Shown here one piece after another: positions 34,155-42,888 of a stretch of DNA of 63,690 bases. This DNA comes from a bacterium (GTDB lineage: Bacteria; Pseudomonadota; Alphaproteobacteria; Rhizobiales; JAKIUO01): assembly GCA_024228495.1 (NCBI GenBank), contig JAAETJ010000279.1, forward strand, positions 1 through 63,690, written 5' to 3'. The notes under the pieces are model-generated. The model made no database searches and was not told the DNA's origin. It saw nothing but the letters and a program-made list of their open reading frames with translations. Made by a program: the position numbers and the translations under genes. Numbering within the stretch: the stretch's first letter is position 1; every line of letters starts with the position of its first letter.

Positions 34155-34293
34155 ATTTGGGTGACTGCGTTCGCGCATTTTCCCTTGCAAAACATGATAG
34201 CGATATTTCGTCACCCAAATAAAGTGGTACTTGCAATCCCAGATGGTATGACTGCCGCGCTTTTAATTCTCCATCCTCACAGCTTACCACTTT
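34155..34293. repeat. Two consecutive inverted repeats between MOSC and maf
   Basis: ATTTGGGTGAC (34155-34165) pairs perfectly with GTCACCCAAAT (34210-34220). Directly after it, AAAGTGGTA (34221-34229) pairs with TACCACTTT (34285-34293). The two long-looped stems fill the gap between convergent genes. They could form a paired terminator or a structured RNA, or be a small-element relic. Confidence 0.5.
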
Positions 34294-34400
34294 TTCCTGC
34301 CGCGAATACATACAAAGGTGTGGGATTTACAGATCCTATCGGGGACTTTAAAATCCTCCATGATATACCGGAAATAGACGTTGCCAGGATACGTCGCAGC

Positions 34401-35018
34401 CTAGCTGACAACGATTCCTTGTTCGCGCAAAAAGTCGAGCAGCGGTATAAGCGGCAGGCCAAGTATGGTAAAATAATCGCCTTCAATCTTTTCGAACAAA
34501 TGAATACCTGTTTCTTCCAGCCGGTAAGCTCCGACTGATGTTTTGACACTCTCCCCTGCCTCAACCAAATACTCAGCCAAAAAATCAGTTGAGAAATCCC
34601 TCATGGTCATTGAAGCTGTTTCCACATGCTGCCAGATAATTTCCCCTTTTCGCGCCACGCAAACCGCAGAGTGCAGATAATGAATACGACCACGAAATTC
34701 TAAAAGATTATTACGAACAATATCCATATTTGCAGGTTTTTCAAAAATCTTGTCATCAAGTACCAATACCTGATCGGCGCCGATCACATAAGCATCTTTT
34801 TCAGATTGGGAAATATATTCTGCCTTGGCACGCGCCAATACCAGCGCCACATCCACAGGGTCAGGACAAACTCCATTCACGGTCAGCGTTTCCTCAATGG
34901 CCCGTTCATCAAGGTCGGCCGCGTTTTTGGTAAAGCTGATGCCAGCCCCCTTTAACAACGCCGCACGACCCGAGCTATTGGACGCCAATATAATGTTGTG
35001 CTCTGAAATTTGCAGCAC
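34401..35018 (-). CDS. maf: Maf-family nucleoside triphosphate pyrophosphatase
   Basis: 205 residues of the Maf/HAM1-like fold that hydrolyses non-canonical or modified NTPs. The opening IILASNSSGRAALLKGAGISF, the central YVIGADQVLVLDDKIFEKP and the later YRLEETGIHLFEKIEGDYFT followed by ILGLPL match the family, although the first motif has S-G-R in place of the usual S-P-R. GTG start at 35018 with AGGAG nine bases upstream. In many Hyphomicrobiales maf is followed by aroE, coaE and dnaQ; here it stands alone and is convergent with the MOSC gene. Confidence 0.88.
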   Translation of the reverse strand: MLQISEHNIILASNSSGRAALLKGAGISFTKNAADLDERAIEETLTVNGVCPDPVDVALVLARAKAEYISQSEKDAYVIGADQVLVLDDKIFEKPANMDIVRNNLLEFRGRIHYLHSAVCVARKGEIIWQHVETASMTMRDFSTDFLAEYLVEAGESVKTSVGAYRLEETGIHLFEKIEGDYFTILGLPLIPLLDFLREQGIVVS

Positions 35019-35149
35019 TTGAATTTCTCCTACTGTTTGTATGACCTGACGGTCATATCCTTTCGGATAGAAAATCTGTGTGGTTAGCTATAAAGTACAC
35101 GGACTAGTCTTGGCAGCACGCTGTGTAAACAATCCGTCCGATAGGATAT

Positions 35150-35578
35150 TGCTCTCATGGAATACTCATTTATTTGTCGAGAATCTCTGGATAAAACACC
35201 TGTTTTATCCCCGCTACCATTTGCACACCCACCTACCCTCAACTTGTCCAGAATCTCATCCACATCTATAACAATCCCAGATCATTTTCCCCGTCTTTTT
35301 CAAAAAAAGACTCTTCCACAGATTCTCCAGACAACCTAAAAAGTTAACAACAAATGATCAACAGGTTAATGAGAGCTAAACAATCCCTATAATTCAACGA
35401 CTGAGCAGATTCGTTCAATATCCCTTCCCCAGTCAAGAAATAATGCCGGCCAATAACGAAACTCAAAAATCAAACTTCGGGGAATCTGTTGAAAAGCTGG
35501 AGCTATACAACAATTCACGCTATTCACTGACAAACAACAAAAACAACTTAATTAGAATATATTATTTAGGAAACTTCT
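35150..35578. other. oriC: Candidate chromosomal replication origin (oriC)
   Basis: Non-coding, AT-rich DNA directly upstream of hemE, the position of the Caulobacter origin. DnaA-box-like words with one mismatch to TTWTNCACA are TTATCCAGA (minus, 35186-35194), TCATCCACA (35256-35264) and TCTTCCACA (35312-35320). Weaker words are TTGTCCAGA (35244-35252) and TTATCCCCG (35205-35213). A perfect palindrome lies at 35189-35210. An IHF-like site (12 of 13 positions) is at 35356-35368 beside GTTAAC, and a very AT-rich tract precedes hemE (about 35540-35575). The nearby parS sites and parAB support an origin-proximal location. No function has been demonstrated. Confidence 0.6.
35189..35210. repeat. 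Perfect 10-bp inverted repeat with 2-bp centre in the candidate origin
   Basis: GGATAAAACA and TGTTTTATCC flank CC. Each arm contains TTATCC, the DnaA-box core, in opposite orientation, so the palindrome may bind DnaA as a head-to-head pair or extrude as a cruciform. Confidence 0.6.
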
Positions 35579-36664
35579 ATGCCCGGTGGACATCCAAAAA
35601 ACGCGACGAACTCAACTCTAAGCAAAAAACCGTTTCTTCGCCTTTTAACACAAAATCCAAATGATCCATTACCGGCCACACCACCCGTATGGCTCATGCG
35701 CCAAGCCGGTCGCTATTTACCTGAATACCGTAAGGTTCGCGAAGAAGCAGGAGGATTTCTCAATCTTTGCTACAATCCCGAACGCGCCGCCGAGGTCACA
35801 TTACAACCGATACGCCGTTATGGGTTCGACGCTGCAATATTGTTTTCAGATATCCTCGTGGTACCTGACGCTCTTGGCCAACCTGTGCGTTTTGAAACCG
35901 GTGAAGGTCCACGACTGGACCCCATTAGCGATCCCAGTGGTTTGAGCATACTTGATCCCTCCAACACCGATAAAATATATTCTCATATTTATGAAAGCGT
36001 TGAGCGGATCAAAAATGATTTGCCAAATGAAACCACATTGATCGGTTTTTGCGGCGCTCCGTTTACAGTGGCCACCTATATGATTGCTGGACGTGGTACA
36101 CCGGATCAGGCTCCCTCGCGTATGTTTGCTTACAAATATCCAGAAGCGTTTGCGCAATTGATTGATATACTGGTCGATAGCTCCATTGAATATCTTTGCG
36201 GGCAAATCAAAGTTGGCGCCGAAGTGGTTCAGGTGTTTGATAGCTGGGCCAGCGTTTTGCCAGATGATGAGTTTATTAAATGGTGTCAGGACCCTATGGT
36301 CCGGATCGTTGCTGGCGTGAGACGATATTATCCTGACGTACCAATCATTGGTTTTCCGCGTGCTGTGGGACCTCTTTACGAAGATTATATCGATAAAACC
36401 GGTGTCAACGCGGTTGGTTGCGACACCTCGCTGCCTTTGAGCTGGATTCGTGACAATCTGCAATCGCGCACGGTGGTGCAAGGAAACCTTGATCCAATCT
36501 TGCTTTTGAACGGTGGTCCACAGCTTGAACACAGGGTGAAAAGAATCATTGAAACTTTGTCCGGTGGTCGGCATATATTCAATCTTGGTCACGGGATCAT
36601 AAAAGAAACACCGCCAGAGCATGTCACAACACTGATGGAGCTGATCCGTGGGTCAGCTGGCTAA
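35579..36664 (+). CDS. hemE: Uroporphyrinogen decarboxylase
   Basis: 361 residues catalysing decarboxylation of uroporphyrinogen III to coproporphyrinogen III in heme synthesis. Diagnostic segments are PPVWLMRQAGRYLPEYRKVR (substrate-binding Arg residues), FDAAILFSDILVVPDALG (catalytic Asp), IGFCGAPFTVATYMI and FNLGHGIIKETPPEHV. ATG 35579 with AGGAAA upstream. It is the gene next to the candidate origin, transcribed away from it, and is followed by hemJ 32 bp later. Confidence 0.97.
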   Translation: MPGGHPKNATNSTLSKKPFLRLLTQNPNDPLPATPPVWLMRQAGRYLPEYRKVREEAGGFLNLCYNPERAAEVTLQPIRRYGFDAAILFSDILVVPDALGQPVRFETGEGPRLDPISDPSGLSILDPSNTDKIYSHIYESVERIKNDLPNETTLIGFCGAPFTVATYMIAGRGTPDQAPSRMFAYKYPEAFAQLIDILVDSSIEYLCGQIKVGAEVVQVFDSWASVLPDDEFIKWCQDPMVRIVAGVRRYYPDVPIIGFPRAVGPLYEDYIDKTGVNAVGCDTSLPLSWIRDNLQSRTVVQGNLDPILLLNGGPQLEHRVKRIIETLSGGRHIFNLGHGIIKETPPEHVTTLMELIRGSAG

Positions 36665-36696
36665 TGCATAAAATTTGAGATGATTAGGATTTTTAT

Positions 36697-37125
36697 ATGG
36701 ATGCATTTTTGTGGTTAAAGGCACTGCATGTCATATCTATCATCGCCTGGATGGCGGGCTTGTTGTATCTGCCGCGTCTATTTGTTTATCACGCCATGCA
36801 GACGTCTGGGTCTGATGCCGGTGATACATTAAAGCTCATGGAGCTCCGGCTGTTGAAAGTTATCATGAACCCGGCGCTGATTGCCAGCTGGGTTTTTGGT
36901 TTGATCATCGCGACCCAGTCGTACGCGTTTAGTCAGCCCTGGTTTCACGTGAAACTTTTGATGGTTGTGGCTTTGACTGCCTTTCACATCATGCTTGGCA
37001 AATGGCGCAAACAGTTTGAAATCGATCAGAATGAGAAATCAGAGCAGTTTTTCCGGTTGGTCAATGAAGTGCCGACGGTTCTTATGATCATTATTGTAAT
37101 TCTGGTAATAGTGAAGCCGTTTTAA
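36697..37125 (+). CDS. hemJ: Protoporphyrinogen IX oxidase HemJ
   Basis: A 142-residue inner-membrane protein with four predicted helices and the HemJ hallmarks: WLKALHVISIIAWMAGLLYL with the conserved His, LPRLFVYHA, MELRLLKVIMNPA and PWFHVKLLMVVALTAFHIML. HemJ oxidises protoporphyrinogen IX in bacteria lacking HemG or HemY, using heme b and probably the respiratory chain. The hemE-hemJ-rho order is frequent in Alphaproteobacteria. The F-H-V-K codons carry a parS-like palindrome. An intrinsic terminator follows. Confidence 0.92.
   Translation: MDAFLWLKALHVISIIAWMAGLLYLPRLFVYHAMQTSGSDAGDTLKLMELRLLKVIMNPALIASWVFGLIIATQSYAFSQPWFHVKLLMVVALTAFHIMLGKWRKQFEIDQNEKSEQFFRLVNEVPTVLMIIIVILVIVKPF
36941..36956. 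promoter_or_regulatory. parS: parS-like site inside hemJ
   Basis: GTTTCACGTGAAAC (36942-36955) is the perfect 14-bp core of the parS palindrome; the outermost pair of the 16-bp consensus differs (G...T in place of T...A). It lies within the coding sequence, so ParB binding would coexist with translation of W-F-H-V-K-L. Confidence 0.75.
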
Positions 37126-37135
37126 CACTATTGGT

Positions 37136-37167
37136 AAAAAAGCTCATATAAGAGCTTTTGTTTTTTC
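37136..37167 (+). terminator. Intrinsic terminator after hemJ
   Basis: An 8-bp stem AAAAGCTC / GAGCTTTT with a six-base loop, followed by GTTTTTTC. It separates the hemE-hemJ unit from rho. Confidence 0.8.
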
Positions 37168-37373
37168 TTCCCTTCTGCTATAGAGCGAAAAATATTGTAA
37201 TAATTAATCCTTTCCAAATGCTCACGCACTCTCTGGGTATCCCTAAATAGAGAATCTATTTTAAGTCTGTTGAGCGAAAATCGAGACTTTTCTGGATCGG
37301 ACTTCCTTACCAAAAATACATTGCCAGCCGGTGATGTTGTTAATCAGAAAATTAAAAAACAGGACCAGATTAA

Positions 37374-38642
37374 ATGTCCGACGAAATGAAGCTCCAGGAC
37401 CTCAAGGCGAAAAATCCCGTCGAACTCCTGGCATTTGCTGAAAGCCAGGAAGTTGAAAATGCTTCCACAATGCGCAAACAGGAATTGATGTTTGCCATAT
37501 TAAAGAAACTTGCTGAAAAAGAAATCACCATTGTCGGCGAAGGCGTGGTTGAAGTGCTGTCCGACGGTTTTGCTTTTTTGCGCTCGCCAGAGGCCAATTA
37601 TCTGTCGGGACCAGATGATATTTATGTCAGCCCCAGCCAGATCCGTCGTTTTTCTCTACGCACCGGTGATACGGTTACAGGGCAAATCAGATCTCCAAAA
37701 GATGGTGAACGCTATTTTGCGTTACTCAAAGTCAGTACCATCAACTTCGAAGAGCCAGACAAAACCCGTCATAAGGTGCATTTTGACAATCTGACACCGC
37801 TTTATCCCGATGAACCCCTGCAAATGGAAGTCACCGGTCCTGATATAAAGGATATGTCTCCACGCATTATCGATATTGTAGCGCCGCTTGGCAAAGGCCA
37901 GCGTGGTCTTATTGTGGCACCGCCACGTACCGGTAAAACCATGTTGTTGCAAAATATCGCTCATTCCATCACGGCTAATCATCCTGAATGTTTTGTGATT
38001 GTCTTGCTAATTGATGAGCGCCCGGAAGAAGTAACTGATATGCAGCGCTCGGTGAACGGTGAAGTTGTATCTTCCACTTTTGATGAACCAGCTTCACGTC
38101 ATGTGCAGGTCGCTGAAATGGTGATCGAGAAAGCTAAACGGCTTGTTGAACATAAACGCGACGTGGTTATCCTGCTTGATAGTATCACTCGCCTCGGCCG
38201 TGCCTATAATACGGTGGTGCCATCTTCAGGCAAGGTTTTGACTGGTGGTGTTGACGCCAATGCCCTGCAACGGCCTAAACGATTTTTTGGAGCCGCTCGA
38301 AATATTGAAGAAGGCGGATCGCTGACCATTATCGCCACCGCGCTGATTGATACTGGCTCGCGGATGGATGAAGTGATCTTTGAAGAATTTAAAGGCACCG
38401 GTAACTCGGAAGTCATTCTCGATCGCAAGGCCTCTGACAAACGTGTCTATCCTGCCATCGATATTGCCAAGTCTGGCACACGCAAAGAAGAATTGCTGGT
38501 AGATGAGGAACAGCTCAAAAAGATGTTTATCCTGCGCCGTATTCTCAATCCGATGAATTCGATTGATGCTATTGAGTTCTTGGTGGATAAATTGAAACAA
38601 ATGCCCACCAATAAAGACTTCTTTGACAGCATGAATACCTGA
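37374..38642 (+). CDS. rho: Transcription termination factor Rho
   Basis: A 422-residue hexameric RNA helicase that ends transcription and limits antisense and horizontally acquired transcripts. It has an N-terminal Rho_N helical domain ([20 protein letters not shown]), a cold-shock-like RNA-binding fold with [11 protein letters not shown], a Walker [16 protein letters not shown], and a Walker B region [20 protein letters not shown]. The Q/R-loop segment is [20 protein letters not shown]. The size is standard. ATG 37374 with AGGA upstream. The preceding 200 bp are non-coding and should carry its promoter and any autoregulatory leader. Confidence 0.98.
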   Translation: MSDEMKLQDLKAKNPVELLAFAESQEVENASTMRKQELMFAILKKLAEKEITIVGEGVVEVLSDGFAFLRSPEANYLSGPDDIYVSPSQIRRFSLRTGDTVTGQIRSPKDGERYFALLKVSTINFEEPDKTRHKVHFDNLTPLYPDEPLQMEVTGPDIKDMSPRIIDIVAPLGKGQRGLIVAPPRTGKTMLLQNIAHSITANHPECFVIVLLIDERPEEVTDMQRSVNGEVVSSTFDEPASRHVQVAEMVIEKAKRLVEHKRDVVILLDSITRLGRAYNTVVPSSGKVLTGGVDANALQRPKRFFGAARNIEEGGSLTIIATALIDTGSRMDEVIFEEFKGTGNSEVILDRKASDKRVYPAIDIAKSGTRKEELLVDEEQLKKMFILRRILNPMNSIDAIEFLVDKLKQMPTNKDFFDSMNT

Positions 38643-38681
38643 TCAATGCTTATTGTGCGTAAAGATGGGATTATCCGCGCG

Positions 38682-38699
38682 ATGTTTCACGTGAAACAT
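38682..38699. promoter_or_regulatory. parS: parS site between rho and mnmE
   Basis: A perfect 16-bp parS palindrome TGTTTCACGTGAAACA at 38683-38698, symmetric out to 18 bp. ParB should nucleate here. Confidence 0.92.
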
Positions 38700-38789
38700 G
38701 TACAGGACACTTGCTTCCAATATGTAAAATAGTCTGGAGGATAGTATCCTTTGGTTCGATCAGGCCCAAAACCGGGTTTAGAGGGCAAA

Positions 38790-40148
38790 ATGTCTGTATT
38801 GAACGATACTATTTTTGCATTGGCCAGCGCATCCGGTCGAGCTGGCGTAGCTGTATTGCGCATAAGTGGTCCCAAATCCGAGAGTGTTATAGAGCAATTG
38901 AGCGGTAGTCCCGTTCAACCGCGTCAAGCTACGCTTCGATTATTGCGCGATCCATCCAGTTCAGATCCTATAGATCGGGCTTTGTTATGTTGGTTTCCAG
39001 CTCCCAAAAGCTTTACCGGCGAAGATATTGTTGAAATCCATTCTCATGGCAGTCAGGCAGTTGTGGCTAAGCTATTGTCTGTTTTGGCAAGCTTTGATGA
39101 TTTTCGTTTGGCGGAACCTGGTGAATTTGCACGCCGTGCCTTTGAAAATGGTAAAATGGATTTAACCTCCATCGAAGGGTTGGCTGATTTAATCAATGCC
39201 GAAACCCAGGGTCAGCGGCGACAAGCCCTTCGCCAAAGCGAAGGTGCACTTGGTAAGCTATATGAAAGCTGGCGCGAACATATCCTGACTGCGAGTGCTT
39301 TAATAGAAGCCATGATCGACTTTTCAGATGAAGAAGATATTATCGAATCGGTTGAAGTGCAGGTTTTAGAGATTGTGCGAGAGCTGCATGGATCGATCAC
39401 CGATCATCTGGAAAGTGCAGGACGGCGCGGTGAACAAATGCGCGATGGTTTTCGTATGGTTATTGCTGGTGCCCCCAATGTAGGTAAATCTAGTCTCTTA
39501 AATGTGCTTGCTAAACGAGAGGCCGCCATTGTTACATCAGAGCCTGGGACAACCCGCGATATTATCGAGGTCCATCTAATTATTAGTGGATTTCCCGTAT
39601 TGGTGATGGATACGGCTGGCATCAGGGAAACTACTGGCGCGGTCGAGCAAGAAGGCATAAAGCGCGCTTTTGAGCGTTTGAGCGATGCGGATCTTGTACT
39701 TTGGTTAATTGATCCACAACAATCTAATGAGGATACTAGTATCCTCACTTCGATTGGCGACGCTCTCGGACCAGAACAGGTCTGGAGGATATTGTCCAAG
39801 GCAGATCTGCGCGAAAATGATCCAGAAGATCTGCCAAAAGAAATTGATCTGGCTATCTCCAGTAAAACCAATGAAGGTATTTCCGTATTGATCGAGAAGA
39901 TTGAACGCTTGTTAGGTGCTCAACAAGGCTTGCAATCTTCACCGCTGATCACTAGAGCACGTCACCGAATAGAAGTTGTTGCTGCTCAAAATGCGCTTTC
40001 GACTTTTATGACTGGCTCTTTTGATGAAGCAGAGCTACGAGCCGAAGATCTGCGCCAGGCTGCCAATGCTCTTGGCCGTCTCACAGGTCGTATCGATGTT
40101 GAAGAGCTACTGGGAAAAATATTTGGTGAGTTCTGTATTGGCAAGTGA
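38790..40148 (+). CDS. mnmE: tRNA uridine-5-carboxymethylaminomethyl modification GTPase MnmE
   Basis: 452 residues from ATG 38790 (GAGGGC upstream, standard start MSVLNDTIFALAS); a TTG extension to 38751 is unlikely. It has an N-terminal tetrahydrofolate-binding domain, a helical domain interrupted by a G domain with GAPNVGKSSLLNVLAKRE, TTRD, DTAGIRE and SKAD, and the C-terminal C-x-G-K (FCIGK) that is invariant in MnmE. With MnmG it modifies the wobble uridine of certain tRNAs. Position rho-mnmE-mnmG-rsmG is conserved near alphaproteobacterial origins. Confidence 0.97.
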   Translation: MSVLNDTIFALASASGRAGVAVLRISGPKSESVIEQLSGSPVQPRQATLRLLRDPSSSDPIDRALLCWFPAPKSFTGEDIVEIHSHGSQAVVAKLLSVLASFDDFRLAEPGEFARRAFENGKMDLTSIEGLADLINAETQGQRRQALRQSEGALGKLYESWREHILTASALIEAMIDFSDEEDIIESVEVQVLEIVRELHGSITDHLESAGRRGEQMRDGFRMVIAGAPNVGKSSLLNVLAKREAAIVTSEPGTTRDIIEVHLIISGFPVLVMDTAGIRETTGAVEQEGIKRAFERLSDADLVLWLIDPQQSNEDTSILTSIGDALGPEQVWRILSKADLRENDPEDLPKEIDLAISSKTNEGISVLIEKIERLLGAQQGLQSSPLITRARHRIEVVAAQNALSTFMTGSFDEAELRAEDLRQAANALGRLTGRIDVEELLGKIFGEFCIGK

Positions 40149-40153
40149 TAGGG

Positions 40154-40173
40154 AATGTTTCACGTGAAACATT
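40154..40173. promoter_or_regulatory. parS: parS site between mnmE and mnmG
   Basis: A perfect 16-bp parS palindrome at 40156-40171, symmetric out to 20 bp, in the 55-bp gap between the two tRNA-modification genes. Confidence 0.92.
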
Positions 40174-40203
40174 TTCATTCCGGCATGAGCGCAGCGAAGA
40201 TAT

Positions 40204-42090
40204 ATGAATAAATATGATGTCATAGTGATTGGTGGTGGACATGCGGGCTGCGAGGCTGCGGCTGCTTCTTCTCGTTTTGGTGCCAGTACGGTATTGGTAA
40301 CACATCAGGCTGGTACGATTGGTGAGATGTCTTGCAATCCGGCCATTGGTGGTTTGGGCAAAGGACATCTGGTACGTGAGATCGATGCACTGGATGGTTT
40401 AATGGGCCATGTTGCCGATGCCGGCGGTATCCAGTTTCGTATCTTGAACAAAAGCAAAGGTCCTGCTGTACAAGGGCCGCGTGCCCAAGTTGATCGCAAG
40501 CTTTATAAAGCGGCCATGCAAACCGCTATTGCATCATGTGAGAATCTAAGTGTTCTTGAAGGCGGTGTGAAAGACTTGATACTTGAAGCCGGTCGCGTTA
40601 TCGGTGTGGTGCTTAGTGATGGTGAAAAATTGTTAACAGGCGCTGTGGTGCTGACCACTGGTACGTTTTTGCGTGGGCTCATTCATATCGGTGAACAACG
40701 TATTCCTGCAGGCCGGTTTGGTGAACAGCCCTCGATTGCCCTGTCGGACCGTCTTTATGATCAAAGTCTGACGATGGGTCGCTTGAAAACAGGCACACCG
40801 CCACGTCTGAATGGTCAGACTATTAATTGGGATGAGTTGATAGAACAGCCAGGTGATAATCCACCAGTACCGTTTTCCTCACTGACAGACAAAATAACTA
40901 ATCCGCAGATCTGCTGCCATATTACCCATACAAACAGCCATACTCACGATATCATCCGTGAAAACCTCGATCGAGCGCCGATTTATAGCGGTCAGATCGA
41001 AAGTACAGGCCCCAGATATTGTCCAAGCATCGAGGATAAAATTGTCCGCTTCCAGGATAGAACCTCACATCAGATCTTTTTGGAGCCAGAAAGTCTGGAC
41101 AATAGCGTCATCTATCCAAATGGTATTTCCACCAGTCTCCCAGAGGATGTGCAAAAGGCCTATGTGCGATCCATCAAGGGATTGGAGAATGCGGAGATTC
41201 TACAGCCGGGTTATGCCATTGAATATGATTTTGTCGACGCGCGTGAATTATTTCCCACCTTGGAAAACCGTAAATTGCCAGGCCTGTTTTGTGCGGGCCA
41301 GATCAATGGTACAACGGGATATGAAGAAGCGGCTGGTCAGGGATTGATCGCCGGGATCAATGCGGCTCTTTTAGCTAGCGGGCTAGGTTCTGACCAGCAA
41401 TCGCGCGAGTTTATCCTGTCGCGCACTGACGCCTATCTTGGTGTGATGATTGATGATCTTGTGCGTAATGGTATTTCAGAACCATATCGCATGTTCACCT
41501 CACGCGCCGAATATCGATTGAAACTGCGCTGTGACAATGCAGATATTCGTTTGACTCCTAAAGGGCAAATGGTTGGATGTATGGGATCAAAGCGTATGAT
41601 CTGGTTTGCCGATCATGCAAGAAAACTGCAAGTGGCTGGTGATTTATTGCACTCACTGACTTTGTCACCAAGCGAAGCAAAAAAATCAGGCCTAAAACTC
41701 AATCAAGACGGGCGGCAGCGCTCGGCCTTTGAGCTATTGTCCTATCCAGATATCACATGGGCTAATCTGGCTGAACTCTGGCCGCAGATGAATGAGATTG
41801 AAGAAACTATTCAAAAAATCATAGATGTGGATGCCCGCTATGCCGTTTATCTTGATCGACAAGAGCGTGATATCAAGAACTATAATAAGGAGCAGGCGCT
41901 GAAGATCCCTCGGGATTTTGATTTTTCAGCTGTTGGTGGATTGTCAAACGAGATCACTCAAAAACTTGAGGCTTATCAGCCTTTGACGCTCGGCCAGGCG
42001 AGAAGGATTGATGGTATCACGCCAGCAGCTTTGATGATTCTCATTGCCCATATCAAAAAGAGCACGCCCGAGCGCTCCGTGAAGGTTTGA
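40204..42090 (+). CDS. mnmG: tRNA uridine-5-carboxymethylaminomethyl modification enzyme MnmG (GidA)
   Basis: A 628-residue FAD enzyme, partner of MnmE. The N-terminal dinucleotide-binding loop is [19 protein letters not shown]. The family signatures [33 protein letters not shown] and [20 protein letters not shown] are all present, as is the C-terminal helical domain that contacts tRNA and MnmE. Length is normal. It lies just after a parS site and 22 bp upstream of rsmG. Confidence 0.98.
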   Translation: MNKYDVIVIGGGHAGCEAAAASSRFGASTVLVTHQAGTIGEMSCNPAIGGLGKGHLVREIDALDGLMGHVADAGGIQFRILNKSKGPAVQGPRAQVDRKLYKAAMQTAIASCENLSVLEGGVKDLILEAGRVIGVVLSDGEKLLTGAVVLTTGTFLRGLIHIGEQRIPAGRFGEQPSIALSDRLYDQSLTMGRLKTGTPPRLNGQTINWDELIEQPGDNPPVPFSSLTDKITNPQICCHITHTNSHTHDIIRENLDRAPIYSGQIESTGPRYCPSIEDKIVRFQDRTSHQIFLEPESLDNSVIYPNGISTSLPEDVQKAYVRSIKGLENAEILQPGYAIEYDFVDARELFPTLENRKLPGLFCAGQINGTTGYEEAAGQGLIAGINAALLASGLGSDQQSREFILSRTDAYLGVMIDDLVRNGISEPYRMFTSRAEYRLKLRCDNADIRLTPKGQMVGCMGSKRMIWFADHARKLQVAGDLLHSLTLSPSEAKKSGLKLNQDGRQRSAFELLSYPDITWANLAELWPQMNEIEETIQKIIDVDARYAVYLDRQERDIKNYNKEQALKIPRDFDFSAVGGLSNEITQKLEAYQPLTLGQARRIDGITPAALMILIAHIKKSTPERSVKV

Positions 42091-42112
42091 TTGTGATCGG
42101 ACAGATATCAGC

Positions 42113-42781
42113 ATGAACCAGATAAAAGTGATTTCGGGGCCGGACCAATTCGCCACCTCGTTCAATGTTTCACGTGAAACATTGCAACGGCTGGAGCGCT
42201 ATGTGGAGCTGTTGAGAAAATGGCAAAAAGCGGTAAATCTGATCGCTCCATCGACATTAGATCAAATTTGGCATCGACATATTGGTGACAGTGCGCAAAT
42301 TCTGGATATACTAAGGGAAAGTGATTCGTCCAAAAAGAGTGGTATATGGCTTGATATCGGCAGTGGAGGCGGGTTTCCCGGTCTTGTCGCTGCCATCATC
42401 TTGTCCCATGATTTCGATTATCAGTTTCATCTTGTTGAGAGTAATGGCAGAAAGTGCGCGTTTTTATCAGATGTGGTGAGGCATCTGGATCTGCCTGTGG
42501 AAATCCACAATGAACGTATTGAAGATTACGCCCGCAACCAGCAGGGCGAACAGTTCAGTATTATCAGTGCGCGAGCTCTCACATCGCTTGATCGATTACT
42601 GGCTCTTAGTGAGCCGTTTTTAAGCTCTGATACAGTGGCCTATTTTTTCAAAGGCCGTGAAGTCGGGGGAGAGATCGAGCAGGCCGCAAAAGGCTGGTTG
42701 TTTGAACAGCGCCAAATTGCAAGTTGTACCAGTACTGATGGATGTATTTTGGAGATCAAAAACCTGATGCGCAAAGACTAA
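42113..42781 (+). CDS. rsmG: 16S rRNA (guanine-527-N7) methyltransferase RsmG (GidB)
   Basis: A 222-residue class I SAM methyltransferase of the small ribosomal subunit. The binding motif is IWLDIGSGGGFPGLVAAIIL, preceded by WQKAVNLIAPSTLDQIWHRH, both diagnostic of RsmG. HLVESNGRKCAFLSDVVRHL follows. Codons 17-23 (F-N-V-S-R-E-T) contain a perfect parS site, an arrangement known in other Alphaproteobacteria. It is followed by parA after about 100 bp. Confidence 0.96.
   Translation: MNQIKVISGPDQFATSFNVSRETLQRLERYVELLRKWQKAVNLIAPSTLDQIWHRHIGDSAQILDILRESDSSKKSGIWLDIGSGGGFPGLVAAIILSHDFDYQFHLVESNGRKCAFLSDVVRHLDLPVEIHNERIEDYARNQQGEQFSIISARALTSLDRLLALSEPFLSSDTVAYFFKGREVGGEIEQAAKGWLFEQRQIASCTSTDGCILEIKNLMRKD
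42163..42184. promoter_or_regulatory. parS: parS site inside the 5' end of rsmG
   Basis: A perfect 16-bp parS at 42166-42181. Symmetry extends to 22 bp, the longest of the four sites, although it is in coding sequence (S-F-N-V-S-R-E-T-L). It is the closest site to parAB. Confidence 0.93.
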
Positions 42782-42888
42782 AAGCGTGGGGAGACTATAG
42801 TCTTGTTTAAATTTCACAACGGACAGTTTCATCCGCTTGCAAGAGGTGTTGCACCAGAATAACAAAATGAATGGAAAGGGATCTTTTC

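Noticed and set aside
34161-34538. 125-codon plus-strand frame between MOSC and maf
   Set aside because: It overlaps maf in antisense and spans the inverted repeats; no family resemblance.
35443-35664. 73-codon plus-strand frame in the candidate origin
   Set aside because: It runs into hemE in another frame and lies in AT-rich non-coding DNA.
35846-36622. 258-codon minus-strand frame
   Set aside because: Antisense of hemE, which is unambiguous.
37128-37313. 61-codon minus-strand frame between hemJ and rho
   Set aside because: It overlaps the hemJ terminator and is not supported by a ribosome site or family.
39709-39891. Short plus-strand frame inside mnmE
   Set aside because: Out-of-frame shadow of mnmE with an arbitrary start.
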